Assembly (NCBI GenBank): GCA_944389925.1
Contig: CALXOD010000037.1
Span: 62,001 to 126,000, forward strand
Direction: 5' to 3'
From: an uncultured Victivallaceae bacterium
Lineage (GTDB): Bacteria; Verrucomicrobiota; Lentisphaeria; Victivallales; Victivallaceae
DNA: 64,000 bases
Shown here: positions 17,114 to 26,367 of the stretch, one piece after another
Numbering within the stretch: the stretch's first letter is position 1
Layout of the letters: every line of letters begins with the position of its first letter
The notes under the pieces: generated by a model
Seen by the model: the letters and a program-made list of their open reading frames with translations, nothing else
Database searches by the model: none
What the model was told of the DNA's origin: nothing
Program-made: the position numbers and the translations under genes

Positions 17114-18972
17114 ACGAATCATCTGCTGCCACTGTTTCCCGTTTTTCGCGCCTTCTGCCGGCTGTTGCGGCCGTGGTGCTGGTGCTGGTACTCGCCTGGG
17201 GCGGGTATCAGTGGTTTTTCTGCCGTTTTTACGTGCCCCCGGGGCATATGGCGATCGTGACCGCCAAAACGGGTAAAAATCCGTCGCCGGGTGCTATTCT
17301 GGTCGAGGACGGCGAGAAGGGGATCCGTCGGGAAGTGCTGGCGGAAGGACGTCATTTTCTGGATCCGTTTCTTTATGACGTGAAAATTGTGCCCGCCATC
17401 CAGATTCCGCTTGGCAAGGTGGGGCTGGTCACTTCCAAGGTGGGCGCGGAGCTGCCCCCCGGCGAAATCATCGCTCCCGACCACCAGAGCAAAGGGCTCT
17501 GGCGCGATGTACTCGGGCCGGGGACTTATCGATTGAATCCTCAGGGGTATCAGGTGGAGATCGTCGACGCCATCAACATTCCGGTGGGGTACGTCGGCGT
17601 GGTTACTTCCCAGACCGGCAAGGCGCCGCAGCCCGGAACTTTTGCCAAGTTGGGCGAAAAAGGGGTGCTGCGGGATATTCTGCAGCCGGGATTGTACTAC
17701 ATCAATACCCGGGCTTACCTGGTGAATGTCATTGAAATCGGCATGAATCAGGTCAGTATGACCGGTGAGGGCGGCAGCAGTCTCATTGCCGGGCGCAATG
17801 ATTTGAGTTCCTTCGGCAATGCTCTGCAGGAAATGCAGCTCAATACCCTGAGCAAGCAGCGCTCGACCCGGATGAAGGCCGCTCTGGCCGCCAACCCGCA
17901 ACGCGCTGCGGTGCCGCCGTCGCCTTCCGTTGCGAAAAAAGGCGGCGGTCGCGAAATCGTCGCTGACGCCGTACAACTCGAAACGGCGGCCGAAGACCTG
18001 GGCAACGCGGATGCGAACCGCGTCATTTACGGAATCAGCCGTTATGTGGAGTTTCCCTCCCGGGACGGATTCAAGATTCTCATTGACATGACGGTGGAAT
18101 TCGAGCTGATGCCGGAGCACATTTCTCTGCTTTATCTGCTGTACGGCGACCTGCCGCAGGTAGTGGAGAATATCATCCTGCCCCAGGTGCTCTCCGTTTC
18201 CCGGTTGAAAGGTTCTTCTTACAAGGCACAGGATTTTATCATGGGCGAAGGCCGGGAAACGTTCCAGAAAGATTTGCGCAACGATCTGGTCAAGGCTCTG
18301 GCCGAAAAAAACATTATCGTGCATAACGCGATTATCCGCAACGTGGAGATCCCGGTGGACATCCTGACGCCGATCCGCGCCGTCAGTATCGCCCGCGAGC
18401 AGAACCTGACCAATCTCTCGCTGCAGGAGACCGCAAAAGTTCAGGCGGAACTTAATACTGAACAGGCCATGATTCAGCAGCGCAGCAAAGAGGTGGAACA
18501 GGAAACCCGCAAACTGGTGGCGGAAATTATGGCCAATCAGAAAAATTCCGTCGAGAAACTCCGCGCCGAAACCGCTCTGGCTGTAGCCGGTCTGCAGCTG
18601 AAAAAGTCGGAGATTGAGGCCCGGACCGTCAAACTTCGTGGAGAGACCGACGTGAAAGTGAATTTCCTCAAGGAAAACGAATTGGCCAACGGGGCCTTTC
18701 TCAAATCCCAGGTGCTGGGTGATCTCGGCATTCTTGCCGATCTGCGTTTTGTGGAAATGCTCAATCCGGCAGTACAGACCCGGATCATTCATGCCGGGGA
18801 AGGCACCCTCTGGACTGACCTGAAACAGTCTTCCATTGCGTTGCCGTTGCCGACTTCCCGGAGCGTTTCTCCGGCGGCTTCCGGGAGTGGGCCGACATCG
18901 AACCTGTTGCCGGCACCGATTCCGGTGCCCCAGCCGTTGCCCGCGCCTGCGCCGGTAAAGGCCATGCAGTAG
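17110..18972 (+). CDS. SPFH/Band 7 (flotillin-like) membrane protein B
   Basis: A 620-residue paralogue of the preceding protein. One transmembrane helix (about 15-37) is followed by three modules (about 44-96, 101-155, 159-210) with the same GKVGLVTSK...LPPGEIIAP...KGL.RDVLG.G...NP pattern, a low-complexity insert (about 212-300), the Band 7 domain (about 300-420), a coiled coil (about 430-540) and a Pro-rich C-terminus ending near PVPQPLPAPAPVKAMQ. The start codon overlaps the stop of gene A (ATGA). The pair is alone between the tRNA genes and recQ, which gives no functional hint. Confidence 0.85.
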   Translation: MNESSAATVSRFSRLLPAVAAVVLVLVLAWGGYQWFFCRFYVPPGHMAIVTAKTGKNPSPGAILVEDGEKGIRREVLAEGRHFLDPFLYDVKIVPAIQIPLGKVGLVTSKVGAELPPGEIIAPDHQSKGLWRDVLGPGTYRLNPQGYQVEIVDAINIPVGYVGVVTSQTGKAPQPGTFAKLGEKGVLRDILQPGLYYINTRAYLVNVIEIGMNQVSMTGEGGSSLIAGRNDLSSFGNALQEMQLNTLSKQRSTRMKAALAANPQRAAVPPSPSVAKKGGGREIVADAVQLETAAEDLGNADANRVIYGISRYVEFPSRDGFKILIDMTVEFELMPEHISLLYLLYGDLPQVVENIILPQVLSVSRLKGSSYKAQDFIMGEGRETFQKDLRNDLVKALAEKNIIVHNAIIRNVEIPVDILTPIRAVSIAREQNLTNLSLQETAKVQAELNTEQAMIQQRSKEVEQETRKLVAEIMANQKNSVEKLRAETALAVAGLQLKKSEIEARTVKLRGETDVKVNFLKENELANGAFLKSQVLGDLGILADLRFVEMLNPAVQTRIIHAGEGTLWTDLKQSSIALPLPTSRSVSPAASGSGPTSNLLPAPIPVPQPLPAPAPVKAMQ

Positions 18973-18990
18973 AAAACAGCGGCGCAAGAT

Positions 18991-19036
18991 CCGCATTCCG
19001 GCCTGAAGCTTCGGAGTGACCGGAATGCGGAATTTT
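18991..19036 (+). terminator. Terminator after the SPFH pair
   Basis: Perfect 11-bp stem CCGCATTCCGG (18991-19001) with CCGGAATGCGG (19020-19030), followed by AATTTT. It lies between the converging SPFH and recQ genes; the T-run is only on the plus strand side. Confidence 0.7.
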
Positions 19037-19047
19037 GAAAAAAAGAT

Positions 19048-21435
19048 TCAAAACGGGACAGGATCGTCCGACGCAGCCTTCAATGTTTCGCTGCGCCATT
19101 CGGAGATCGCCGCAAGAAAAGCCGAAACCACGTCTTTCGCCTTGGCCGGTCCGATCCCTTTGAGCCGGGCCGCCTCTTCCGGGGTGGCCGGTTGCATCTG
19201 CGCCAGTCCCGTCAGCGCGGCATCGGTGAGAATCCGGTAGGCGGGAACGCCGCGTTCCCGTGCCAGCTGCTGTCGCAGTCGGCGCAGGATTTCAAAAAGG
19301 TCGTTGACTTCCGAGGGGGATTCGTCCTCAGTTGCGGCGGGGGGAGGGAACGCGCGTTTTGCCGGAGTTGTTTTTTTTCCGGCATAAGGTTCCGGATCAA
19401 GCTCCGGCAGCGCCAGCGGCGGGACGTCTTTGCCTGCCAGAACCTCCGCTCCGATGGCAGTCAGGTCCAGACAGGGATATTCCGGCGAACCGCAGCGTCC
19501 GAGCAATCTGCCGTCTTCCAGAACCCGCAGCAGTGCCATGATCTGGTTTTGCCGGAGCGCGGCCAGCCGTCCGAAATAACGGTTTCGGTCCAGTCCCCGT
19601 TCCACGATTTCCGCCCGGCGCGCGCCTGCGAGAATCGCACTGAGTTTGCCGCCGCCCAGCCGTCCGCCGAATGAATCAACCGCCGCCAGAACCAGGCGGA
19701 TTGTCGCCGTCTCCGCTGCGTCCGGTTGCCGGACTGCAGCCGCACGACGCTGATCCATGCTGCAGAAATCACAGCTGCCGCAAGTCCAGTTTCCGGCTTC
19801 TTCCCCGAAGTATTCGATCAGGTATTTCTGACGGCAGGAGCGGCATCGCGCATACCCGAGGACTTCCTCCAGCCGTGACAGTTCGAAATCGTGTTTCCGC
19901 TCCAGTTCCGTAAAGTCGATACCCAGTTGCGTTTCTCCGGGGCGGAGCAGTTCCGTCGTCCGGCCGCTGAACGGCGCGTGCCACTCCAGACAATCGCCAT
20001 CCAGGGCCCGCAGAACCCGCCGCAACTGTTCCGGACGCAGTCCCGCCACCTGCGCCAGCTCTTCGACCGAGCAGTCCATTCGATGCAGCAGCGCTTCGCC
20101 GTAAGCGGCAATGACCCGGTGGATGAAACGCGACCGCTGGTTTTTCTCAGCAGCATGTGCGTTGGACAGTTCTTGCAGACTGCCCCGGAAACACAGGGTG
20201 CCACGGTTTCCGGTCCGATAGGAACGTTCCACATATCCGGCTTTTTCCAGCACGCTCAGGGCGCTTCCGGCGGCGGTGTCGCTGCCCGCTTCCGGCGTCA
20301 GTTCGGCCAGTTCATTCAGAGACAATTCCAGCGACCGGCTGTTGCGTTCCGCCGCCAGCCGGTCCAGCGTCCGGTAGACTCCGTTCACCAGCTCCGGCGA
20401 TGGATTGTTCAGATTGATCAGGAACTCCTGTACAAAACGGTCGCTGTAGGAAAACAGCAGAATGCATTCCGCCGGTTCTCCGTCCCGTCCGGCGCGCCCG
20501 GCCTCCTGATAATAGGCTTCCAGCGAGCCGGTGAGATTGTAATGCACCACGCGCCGCACATCCGGTCGGTCGATCCCCATGCCGAAGGCATTGGTCGCCG
20601 CCAGCACCGGACAGGGATCGTTCATAAAGCGCTCCTGGGCTTCCACGCGGGCGGCATCATCCATGCCGGCATGATAGGCGATACAGCCGAAACGTTCGGA
20701 AATCTCCTCGACGGCCTTGCGGGTGGAAGCGTAGATGATGGTCGGAAGCTTCTGCTTTAAAAGGGAGGCCAGTACCTTCTCCTTATCTTCCCGGCGCGGA
20801 CATTCCCGGACAGAGAACGACAGATTGGGACGCTTGAATCCGGCCACCATAAGCTCCATCTCCGGACGATGCAACTGAGTGCGGATATCGTCACGTACCT
20901 GTCGCGTGGCCGTTGCGGTAAACGCGCAGACCTGCGGTACGGAGAACCGTTCAGCGCATTCCCCGAGCCGCAGGTAGGACGGGCGGAAGTCATGTCCCCA
21001 TTGACTGATACAATGGGCTTCATCGACGACCAGCATGGATGGGGGCGCGTCGTGCAGCAGCCCTTGAAAAGCGCCGGTTTGGAAACGTTCCGGCGCCACG
21101 TAGAGCAGTTTCACCCGTCCCGCGACGGTATCGCGGAAAATCAGCTGCTGTTCGCCGAGATCCACCATGCTGTTGACACACGCTGCGGCGATTCCCCGGG
21201 ACTGAAGGGCATCCACCTGGTCCTTCATCAGCGAGATCAGGGGAGAAACCACGATCGCGTATCCCGGACGCAGCAGGGCCGGGAGCTGGTAGCAGAGAGA
21301 TTTCCCTGCGCCCGTCGGCATGACAACGCAGAGATCGCGTCCGGCCAGCACCCGCTCCACGATTTCACGTTGGTTGTCCAGGAAACGGTCGTAACCGAAA
21401 AAGCGGCTCAGGGCCGTCGCAATTGGATCCGTCAT
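19048..21435 (-). CDS. recQ: ATP-dependent DNA helicase RecQ
   Basis: A 795-residue 3'-5' DNA helicase of recombination and fork repair. Walker A is MPTGAGKS, motif Ia VVSPLISLMKDQV, the DEAH box VVDEAHCISQWGHDFRPSY, motif VI QEAGRAGRDG. The zinc-binding RQC part shows CRSCRQKYL...NWTCGSCDFC, and an HRDC domain closes the C-terminus (LRRLRQQLARERGVPAYRILTDAAL...LKGIGPAKA). It is longer than the Escherichia coli enzyme because of a 60-residue charged linker before HRDC. It stands as a single gene. Confidence 0.96.
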   Translation of the reverse strand: MTDPIATALSRFFGYDRFLDNQREIVERVLAGRDLCVVMPTGAGKSLCYQLPALLRPGYAIVVSPLISLMKDQVDALQSRGIAAACVNSMVDLGEQQLIFRDTVAGRVKLLYVAPERFQTGAFQGLLHDAPPSMLVVDEAHCISQWGHDFRPSYLRLGECAERFSVPQVCAFTATATRQVRDDIRTQLHRPEMELMVAGFKRPNLSFSVRECPRREDKEKVLASLLKQKLPTIIYASTRKAVEEISERFGCIAYHAGMDDAARVEAQERFMNDPCPVLAATNAFGMGIDRPDVRRVVHYNLTGSLEAYYQEAGRAGRDGEPAECILLFSYSDRFVQEFLINLNNPSPELVNGVYRTLDRLAAERNSRSLELSLNELAELTPEAGSDTAAGSALSVLEKAGYVERSYRTGNRGTLCFRGSLQELSNAHAAEKNQRSRFIHRVIAAYGEALLHRMDCSVEELAQVAGLRPEQLRRVLRALDGDCLEWHAPFSGRTTELLRPGETQLGIDFTELERKHDFELSRLEEVLGYARCRSCRQKYLIEYFGEEAGNWTCGSCDFCSMDQRRAAAVRQPDAAETATIRLVLAAVDSFGGRLGGGKLSAILAGARRAEIVERGLDRNRYFGRLAALRQNQIMALLRVLEDGRLLGRCGSPEYPCLDLTAIGAEVLAGKDVPPLALPELDPEPYAGKKTTPAKRAFPPPAATEDESPSEVNDLFEILRRLRQQLARERGVPAYRILTDAALTGLAQMQPATPEEAARLKGIGPAKAKDVVSAFLAAISEWRSETLKAASDDPVPF

Positions 21436-21574
21436 GATGGGTATTGATTCCGCAGGGTCGTGTCATTCTTCATCCGGATAATATAACTCCTCTTCCGGGA
21501 CCGGGCAATCGTGGAATGAAAAAAACACACAGATACGGTCGTGTCGCCTCCTGCCTGCAGGAACGCTTTCCCCA

Positions 21575-23041
21575 TCAATGCATTTTACGGAAAAGACGCA
21601 CGCCATGAGGCGCGACCGAAAAATCTCCGGCAAGCTCCACGTTTTCCCCGTTCCAGAGATCACGTCCGCCGGCTTCGAGATTCAGCCGGCAGACGCGCCT
21701 TTGCTCACTGCGGTTGAAGATCCCTATCGCCTCCGTGTCGTCCGCCAGTGCCTTGCGGTAGACCCAAATTCCGTCCTGCCGTTTTTCGATAACCGGCGCT
21801 GCTGCCAGCGGATCCTGGTTAATCGCGATGACGTCATCGTTGGTCAGCAATTGGAAGGTATCATCATCCATTCCGGCGATGTCGCAGCTCAGCAGCAGCG
21901 GTGCGGAAAGCAGACACCAGAGGGAAAACTGCAATCGCTGTTCTTCCAGCGTGAGTCGACTGGGCGTATAGGTCGGGTTTGGTCGGTTCGGGATGCCGAT
22001 TGCGCCAATTTGCAGCATATCCGGGTCCGGGAAGCGTCCCGGCGCCAATTGCCGATGCCAGGCTGCGGGGTGTTCGAAGCCGTTCCGTTCGATGCTTTCC
22101 CACTCATCCCGGATGTCGGCGGTGATCCGGCAGAGCTGGGCATGCCGGAGGAGTCCGGCAGCATTTTCAACCGGTGCGTTGTTCGAGAGACTCAATACAA
22201 TGTCACGGCCGCAGCTGCGCAGATCGGCGGCGATCCGCTCTGTCGTCGGCAGATCGTTGGGCAGCCAGTCCACCTTGACGAAATCAACGCCCCATTCCGC
22301 CCATTGCCGGACGTCGTCGGAGAAATGCCATTTCGTACCGATCCGATCGACCTTGCGTTCATGCAGACCCGGATATCTGCCGAAGACCTGCTGGGGCTGA
22401 AGTCGTTCTGATTCCGGCAGAAAGCAGGCTTGTTCCATTCCGCCGTCGCTGCTGCTGCCGCGGAATCCGGCATAGGTGGAGATCCAGGGCGTCGAGTAGA
22501 TGCCGAAGCGCAGGCCGAGGCGGTGAACGAAATCCGCCAGGGCTTTCATGTCGGGAAAGCGTTCGTTGCCCTGCAGTGCGTTGTACCGTCCGCCGCGTTT
22601 CCCCTGCCAGCAGTCATCGATATTGACGGTATTCCAGCCGTGGGCGGCGAGTCCGCGTTCGACCAGGGCGGCGGCGGTTTCGCGGATCCGGGTGTCGGAA
22701 ACGCCTTCGGAAAAACAGTACCAGCTGTTCCAGCCCATGGGCGGAGTCAACTGGATGGCGTCGCCGATCAGTAATTTCACGGTAATGGCGGTTTCCCCGG
22801 CGCGATTGGCGGCAACGAACGTGACCGGATAGCACCCCTCCCGGGCGATCACTCCGGAAAGAACGCCGCTGCCCGCATCGAAACGGGTCCCTTCCGGCGG
22901 GTTGACACAACGCAACGATATGGTCTCACCTTCGACCGGCAGCGGCAGAAAGAACTGATTTCCGGGACGGGCACCGAAGACTTTTGCCGTATGAAAGCGC
23001 GGAGCAACGGGTTGTTTCCGGGAAGATGGAATGTTTATCAT
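21575..23041 (-). CDS. Alpha-galactosidase, glycoside hydrolase family 27
   Basis: A 488-residue GH27 enzyme cleaving terminal alpha-galactosides. Residues about 1-93 form an Ig-like putative sugar-binding domain (He_PIG type, FDAGSGVLSGVIAREGCYPVTF), then the barrel starts PPMGWNSWYCFSEGVSD. NTVNIDDCWQ binds substrate; Asp258 in VDFVKVDWL is the expected nucleophile and Asp309 in RITADIRDEW the acid/base. The last 80 residues are the beta-sandwich. No signal peptide is visible, so cytoplasmic action on imported oligosaccharides is likely. Other related genes in the window are galK, galU and the GH-D enzyme at 57355. Confidence 0.93.
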   Translation of the reverse strand: MINIPSSRKQPVAPRFHTAKVFGARPGNQFFLPLPVEGETISLRCVNPPEGTRFDAGSGVLSGVIAREGCYPVTFVAANRAGETAITVKLLIGDAIQLTPPMGWNSWYCFSEGVSDTRIRETAAALVERGLAAHGWNTVNIDDCWQGKRGGRYNALQGNERFPDMKALADFVHRLGLRFGIYSTPWISTYAGFRGSSSDGGMEQACFLPESERLQPQQVFGRYPGLHERKVDRIGTKWHFSDDVRQWAEWGVDFVKVDWLPNDLPTTERIAADLRSCGRDIVLSLSNNAPVENAAGLLRHAQLCRITADIRDEWESIERNGFEHPAAWHRQLAPGRFPDPDMLQIGAIGIPNRPNPTYTPSRLTLEEQRLQFSLWCLLSAPLLLSCDIAGMDDDTFQLLTNDDVIAINQDPLAAAPVIEKRQDGIWVYRKALADDTEAIGIFNRSEQRRVCRLNLEAGGRDLWNGENVELAGDFSVAPHGVRLFRKMH

Positions 23042-23216
23042 GCTGTTGTAATTCCTTGTGTCAATTCACATACTCTTCTATAAGTTAAGATAGAAATACG
23101 AATCATTCAAATCTGAGTATGGGTGAAATGATCAGGATTTTTAAACCGCATTCTCATTCCGGATACGCCGATCCGAGCTGAGGGGGAGTAGGGGAATGGA
23201 AATCCATATCGGCATG

Positions 23217-23244
23217 AAAAAAGCCGGCAACATCCATTGCCGGC
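23217..23244 (-). terminator. Terminator of tRNA-Thr
   Basis: Perfect 8-bp stem GCCGGCAA/TTGCCGGC with a 6-base loop; on the minus strand it is followed by six T, 17 bases after the tRNA 3' end. Confidence 0.85.
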
Positions 23245-23260
23245 CTGCAGAATCAAAAAC

Positions 23261-23336
23261 TGGAGCCAATGATCGGAATCGAACCGATGACCTATTCATT
23301 ACGAGTGAATTGCTCTACCGACTGAGCTACATTGGC
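23261..23336 (-). tRNA. tRNA-Thr (CGT)
   Basis: A 76-base cloverleaf with encoded CCA: acceptor GCCAATG/CATTGGC, D-arm GCTCAGTCGGTAGAGC, anticodon stem ATTCA/TGAAT around loop CTCGTAA, T-arm ATCGGTTCGATTCCGAT. Single gene with its own terminator. Confidence 0.96.
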
Positions 23337-23518
23337 CCGGGCATGTCTATAGTATATCTGAGAATATAACGCCTTTTTTCGAAAAATCCAGCCGGATTTG
23401 ATGAAAAAAGACGCTTCTCTTGGTTTTTTTGTGCGCTTTTCAATGGAGGAGGAGACGACGGAATGGGGTTTTCCGAAAATTGCAGATATCCTGCGATTTC
23501 ATCATGGCCGGGGGGACG

Positions 23519-24739
23519 TCATGCTCCGGCGTGTTCCCGGCGCGCGAATTCCACCAGATTCTCCCCGGTCAACTCGCCCAGCAGCGCCAGACTGATCGGC
23601 GCATTGGTCCAGCCGGTGTAGATGCTGGCCGCACCGCCTTCATGATGGTCGCCGCCGCCCCAGGTTTCATGTTCCGCGTCATACAACCCCCGCCAGCAGC
23701 CGCGCAGCCAGGGGTGATCCGTATGGTCCTGTATTTCCAGCAGCCGCGTGGCAAGACGTTCAAACATTTCCCGGTCCGCCGGTTCTCCGCCAGATGCGGC
23801 AGCGCACTGAAAGGCCGTCAATGCCCAGTTGACCGTGTAGACCAAATCGATCAGTCCTGCCCCCTGCGGGGTTTCATAATGTTCGCTCGGCAGCAGGGAG
23901 CGGGGATGATAAACGCTGCGGAGCCGCGCCGAAAATTCCCGGCGCACCCGGGCAAAGATTTCGTGGGAGAAAACCCCTTCGCAGACCGCGGCTCCCAGCA
24001 GGGCATAGGCACAATCACTGATGGAGAATTTTTCCGGAGCGCGCAGCAGAAACCCCATATAATTCCGCGCCGCTGATTCGTATTCCTCCCGTCGGTCGGC
24101 GTCCGCCGCGGCGAAGGCGAATGCCATACAAACCAGTGCTCCCCAGTGTGGTTCATGGATTTTTCCGTGCCAGCGGCATTCCGGTGCCGGCTGCTGCCGG
24201 TCGAAACTCTGCCGGAAGCCTTCCAGCAGCGCCTGGCCGAGAATGGAGCTCCATTTCCGCAATTCCAGCTCCGCATTCAGCTCCGGCAGCTTGCGGGCGA
24301 AAATCCGGGAAATGACCAGATTCCAGGAGTTGTCGTCGAAATACACCTGCGGCGTCCAGCTGACACTGGCCCAGTTCCAGGCTCCGCGGGCGAAAGGTCC
24401 GCTCCCCCGGTTTAGAAATGCACTGCGGTAGTAGAGATAACGGACAATTCCCGCCGCCTGATCCCGGCGGGTCGGCGTATGAAACCATTCTCCGGCCAGT
24501 AGAAACAGCAGGGCCGTTTGAAAGCAGCAGTCGGGTCGGCGGTGTTCCAGCAGATAATAGCCTTCCTTGGGCGTGTGGGCGTAGAAGCCCGCCAGGGTCC
24601 GCTCCAGTGCGGCGTTATCTCCGGCCAGAAGAATACGTTCGGCAACGCCCCAGCTGCCATCGGGAGGATCGACGACGCCCGAGGCGTCAAACCAGCGGAG
24701 ATTTTCACGTACCGCCTGTTCAATCGCTTGCTGATTCAT
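23519..24739 (-). CDS. Uncharacterised protein, possibly an (alpha/alpha)6-barrel carbohydrate enzyme
   Basis: A 406-residue protein without signal peptide. It is almost wholly helical with recurring Trp/Tyr/His-rich loops (SWGVAERILLAG, SWTPQVYFDDNSWNLVISR, HEPHWGALVCMAF, GAGLIDLVYTVNWALTAFQ, ETWGGGDHHEGGAASIYTGWTNAPI), a pattern typical of six-hairpin glycosidases and polysaccharide lyases. I cannot assign a family or catalytic residues. It is encoded after the GH27 gene and tRNA-Thr on the same strand, which is weak support for sugar metabolism. Confidence 0.6.
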   Translation of the reverse strand: MNQQAIEQAVRENLRWFDASGVVDPPDGSWGVAERILLAGDNAALERTLAGFYAHTPKEGYYLLEHRRPDCCFQTALLFLLAGEWFHTPTRRDQAAGIVRYLYYRSAFLNRGSGPFARGAWNWASVSWTPQVYFDDNSWNLVISRIFARKLPELNAELELRKWSSILGQALLEGFRQSFDRQQPAPECRWHGKIHEPHWGALVCMAFAFAAADADRREEYESAARNYMGFLLRAPEKFSISDCAYALLGAAVCEGVFSHEIFARVRREFSARLRSVYHPRSLLPSEHYETPQGAGLIDLVYTVNWALTAFQCAAASGGEPADREMFERLATRLLEIQDHTDHPWLRGCWRGLYDAEHETWGGGDHHEGGAASIYTGWTNAPISLALLGELTGENLVEFARREHAGA

Positions 24740-24766
24740 CGTTTTCTACCTCATGATTGGGGGGCG

Positions 24767-26305
24767 TCAGCGACGCGGGCGGGATGGGCGTGAATGGCTG
24801 CGACGGGTGTTCTGAGCGCGGGAGCGTTCCGGATGTTCGGGGCGGCGCGCCCCGGGAACCGGTTCCGGAAGCCGCAACATCTCTTCATCCGGCTGGATGC
24901 TGCTGAATGTGACCCCCAGAAGTTCTTCAATGGCCGGCAGATTGTAGGCGCCGTATTCACAGAGGAAACTGATGGCCTTGCCGCGATGGCCGGCGCGTCC
25001 GGTCCGACCGATACGGTGAACATAATCTTCCGCCCGTTCCGGAAGATCGTAGTTAAGCACGATCGACACATCGTCAACATGGATGCCGCGGGCGGCGACG
25101 TCGGTGGCGATGAGCACTTTTTCTTCGCCGCTGCGGAATTTTTCCAGGATCCGGAGTCGTTTATCCTGCGGGATATCGCCGGAAAGGAGCGGTACCTGAA
25201 AACCGTAACGGGCCAGGTCTTCCTGCAGTCGCAGATTCACGTCTTTACGATTGCCGAAAATCAGCATCCGGTCATAAGGCATGGTATGCAGAATATGCAA
25301 TGTCAAAGCCAGTTTCTCATCGCGGAGGACGCTGTAAAAGGTCTGTTCGATATTTTCGCTGACCATCTGTTCCGGTTCGCTTTCCAATGTGACCGGATCG
25401 ACCAGCCAGCCGGAGGAGAGACGCAGGATGCTTTCATCCAGCGTGGCGGAGAACAGCATGGTCTGCCGTTCGCCCTTGCGCGGCAGCTGGGCCACGATCC
25501 GCTTGACATCCGGAATAAACCCCATGTCCAGCATCCGGTCGGCCTCGTCAATGACCAGGATTTCCACCTTGCCGAGATCCAGGGTGCTGCCGCGGGAATA
25601 ATCAATTACCCGTCCCGGTGTGCCGATGAGCAGGTCGATGGGCCGGTTCAGAGAACGCCGCTGCTTTTCGTGATCCATACCGCCGAATACGACGACGCTG
25701 TTCAAACCGGTAAAGATCCCGAGCGCTTCTGCGTCTTTGTGAATCTGAATGGCCAGTTCCCGGGTCGGCGCCAGCACCAGAGCCCGTGGACATCCCGGAC
25801 GGCGCTCCGCTGGAGGCGGACAGTTCAGCAGGTGTGTGAAAACGGAGATCAGGAATGCGGCTGTTTTGCCGGTTCCGGTCTGGGCTTTGCCGGCGATGTC
25901 CTTGCCCGCAAGGGCGTGCGGAAGCGTTATTGCCTGAATCGGCGTACAGTATTCAAAGGAGAGGTGCTGAGTGCCGAACTGTACGCTCTCGTGGATCGGC
26001 AGATCGAGGAAACGGGTTTTGCCTTCTGCCGGTGGTACTTCACGGAGCGCTTCCGGACGCGGCGGCATCGAAGCCGATGCAGCCGGAACCGAGGTGGCTG
26101 CGGAAGAAACAGGCGGCGCTTCGTTGCGTTTGGCACCACCGGCATGTCGTGTAGCGGATTTGGTTCGGCGCGGCCGGGAGGAATCCCGGGTGGCGCTGTC
26201 GCCGGTCCGTCGGTTTGTTTTACGGGACGGGGGGGCAGATGGGGTTGCGTTGGAGGCGGGCAGGCCCAGCCAGCGCAGCAGTGCGATTTGAATTTTTTTC
26301 AGCAT
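24767..26305 (-). CDS. DEAD-box ATP-dependent RNA helicase (RhlE-like)
   Basis: A 512-residue RNA helicase. A basic Ser/Pro/Arg-rich N-terminal region (about 15-85) precedes the helicase core: GKAQTGTGKTAAF (Walker A), PTRELAIQIH, VIDEADRMLDMGF, FSATLD, IATDVAARGIHVD and HRIGRTGRAG. The tail from about residue 480 is strongly basic (RRPEHPERSRAQNTRR), a usual RNA-binding extension in RhlE-type helicases that help ribosome assembly and RNA decay. I chose ATG 26305 because AGGAAAG lies 8 bases before it; the frame stays open to 26371 without homologous sequence. Confidence 0.93.
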   Translation of the reverse strand: MLKKIQIALLRWLGLPASNATPSAPPSRKTNRRTGDSATRDSSRPRRTKSATRHAGGAKRNEAPPVSSAATSVPAASASMPPRPEALREVPPAEGKTRFLDLPIHESVQFGTQHLSFEYCTPIQAITLPHALAGKDIAGKAQTGTGKTAAFLISVFTHLLNCPPPAERRPGCPRALVLAPTRELAIQIHKDAEALGIFTGLNSVVVFGGMDHEKQRRSLNRPIDLLIGTPGRVIDYSRGSTLDLGKVEILVIDEADRMLDMGFIPDVKRIVAQLPRKGERQTMLFSATLDESILRLSSGWLVDPVTLESEPEQMVSENIEQTFYSVLRDEKLALTLHILHTMPYDRMLIFGNRKDVNLRLQEDLARYGFQVPLLSGDIPQDKRLRILEKFRSGEEKVLIATDVAARGIHVDDVSIVLNYDLPERAEDYVHRIGRTGRAGHRGKAISFLCEYGAYNLPAIEELLGVTFSSIQPDEEMLRLPEPVPGARRPEHPERSRAQNTRRSHSRPSRPRR

Positions 26306-26367
26306 GCTTTCTTTCCTGCTAATGGATGCCGGCACTCTGGTTTGAAGAGAATGTCGGCACAGTCGTG

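Noticed and set aside
15545-18996. Two long minus-strand frames opposite the SPFH genes
   Set aside because: They mirror the conserved plus-strand genes and lack ribosome sites and family motifs.
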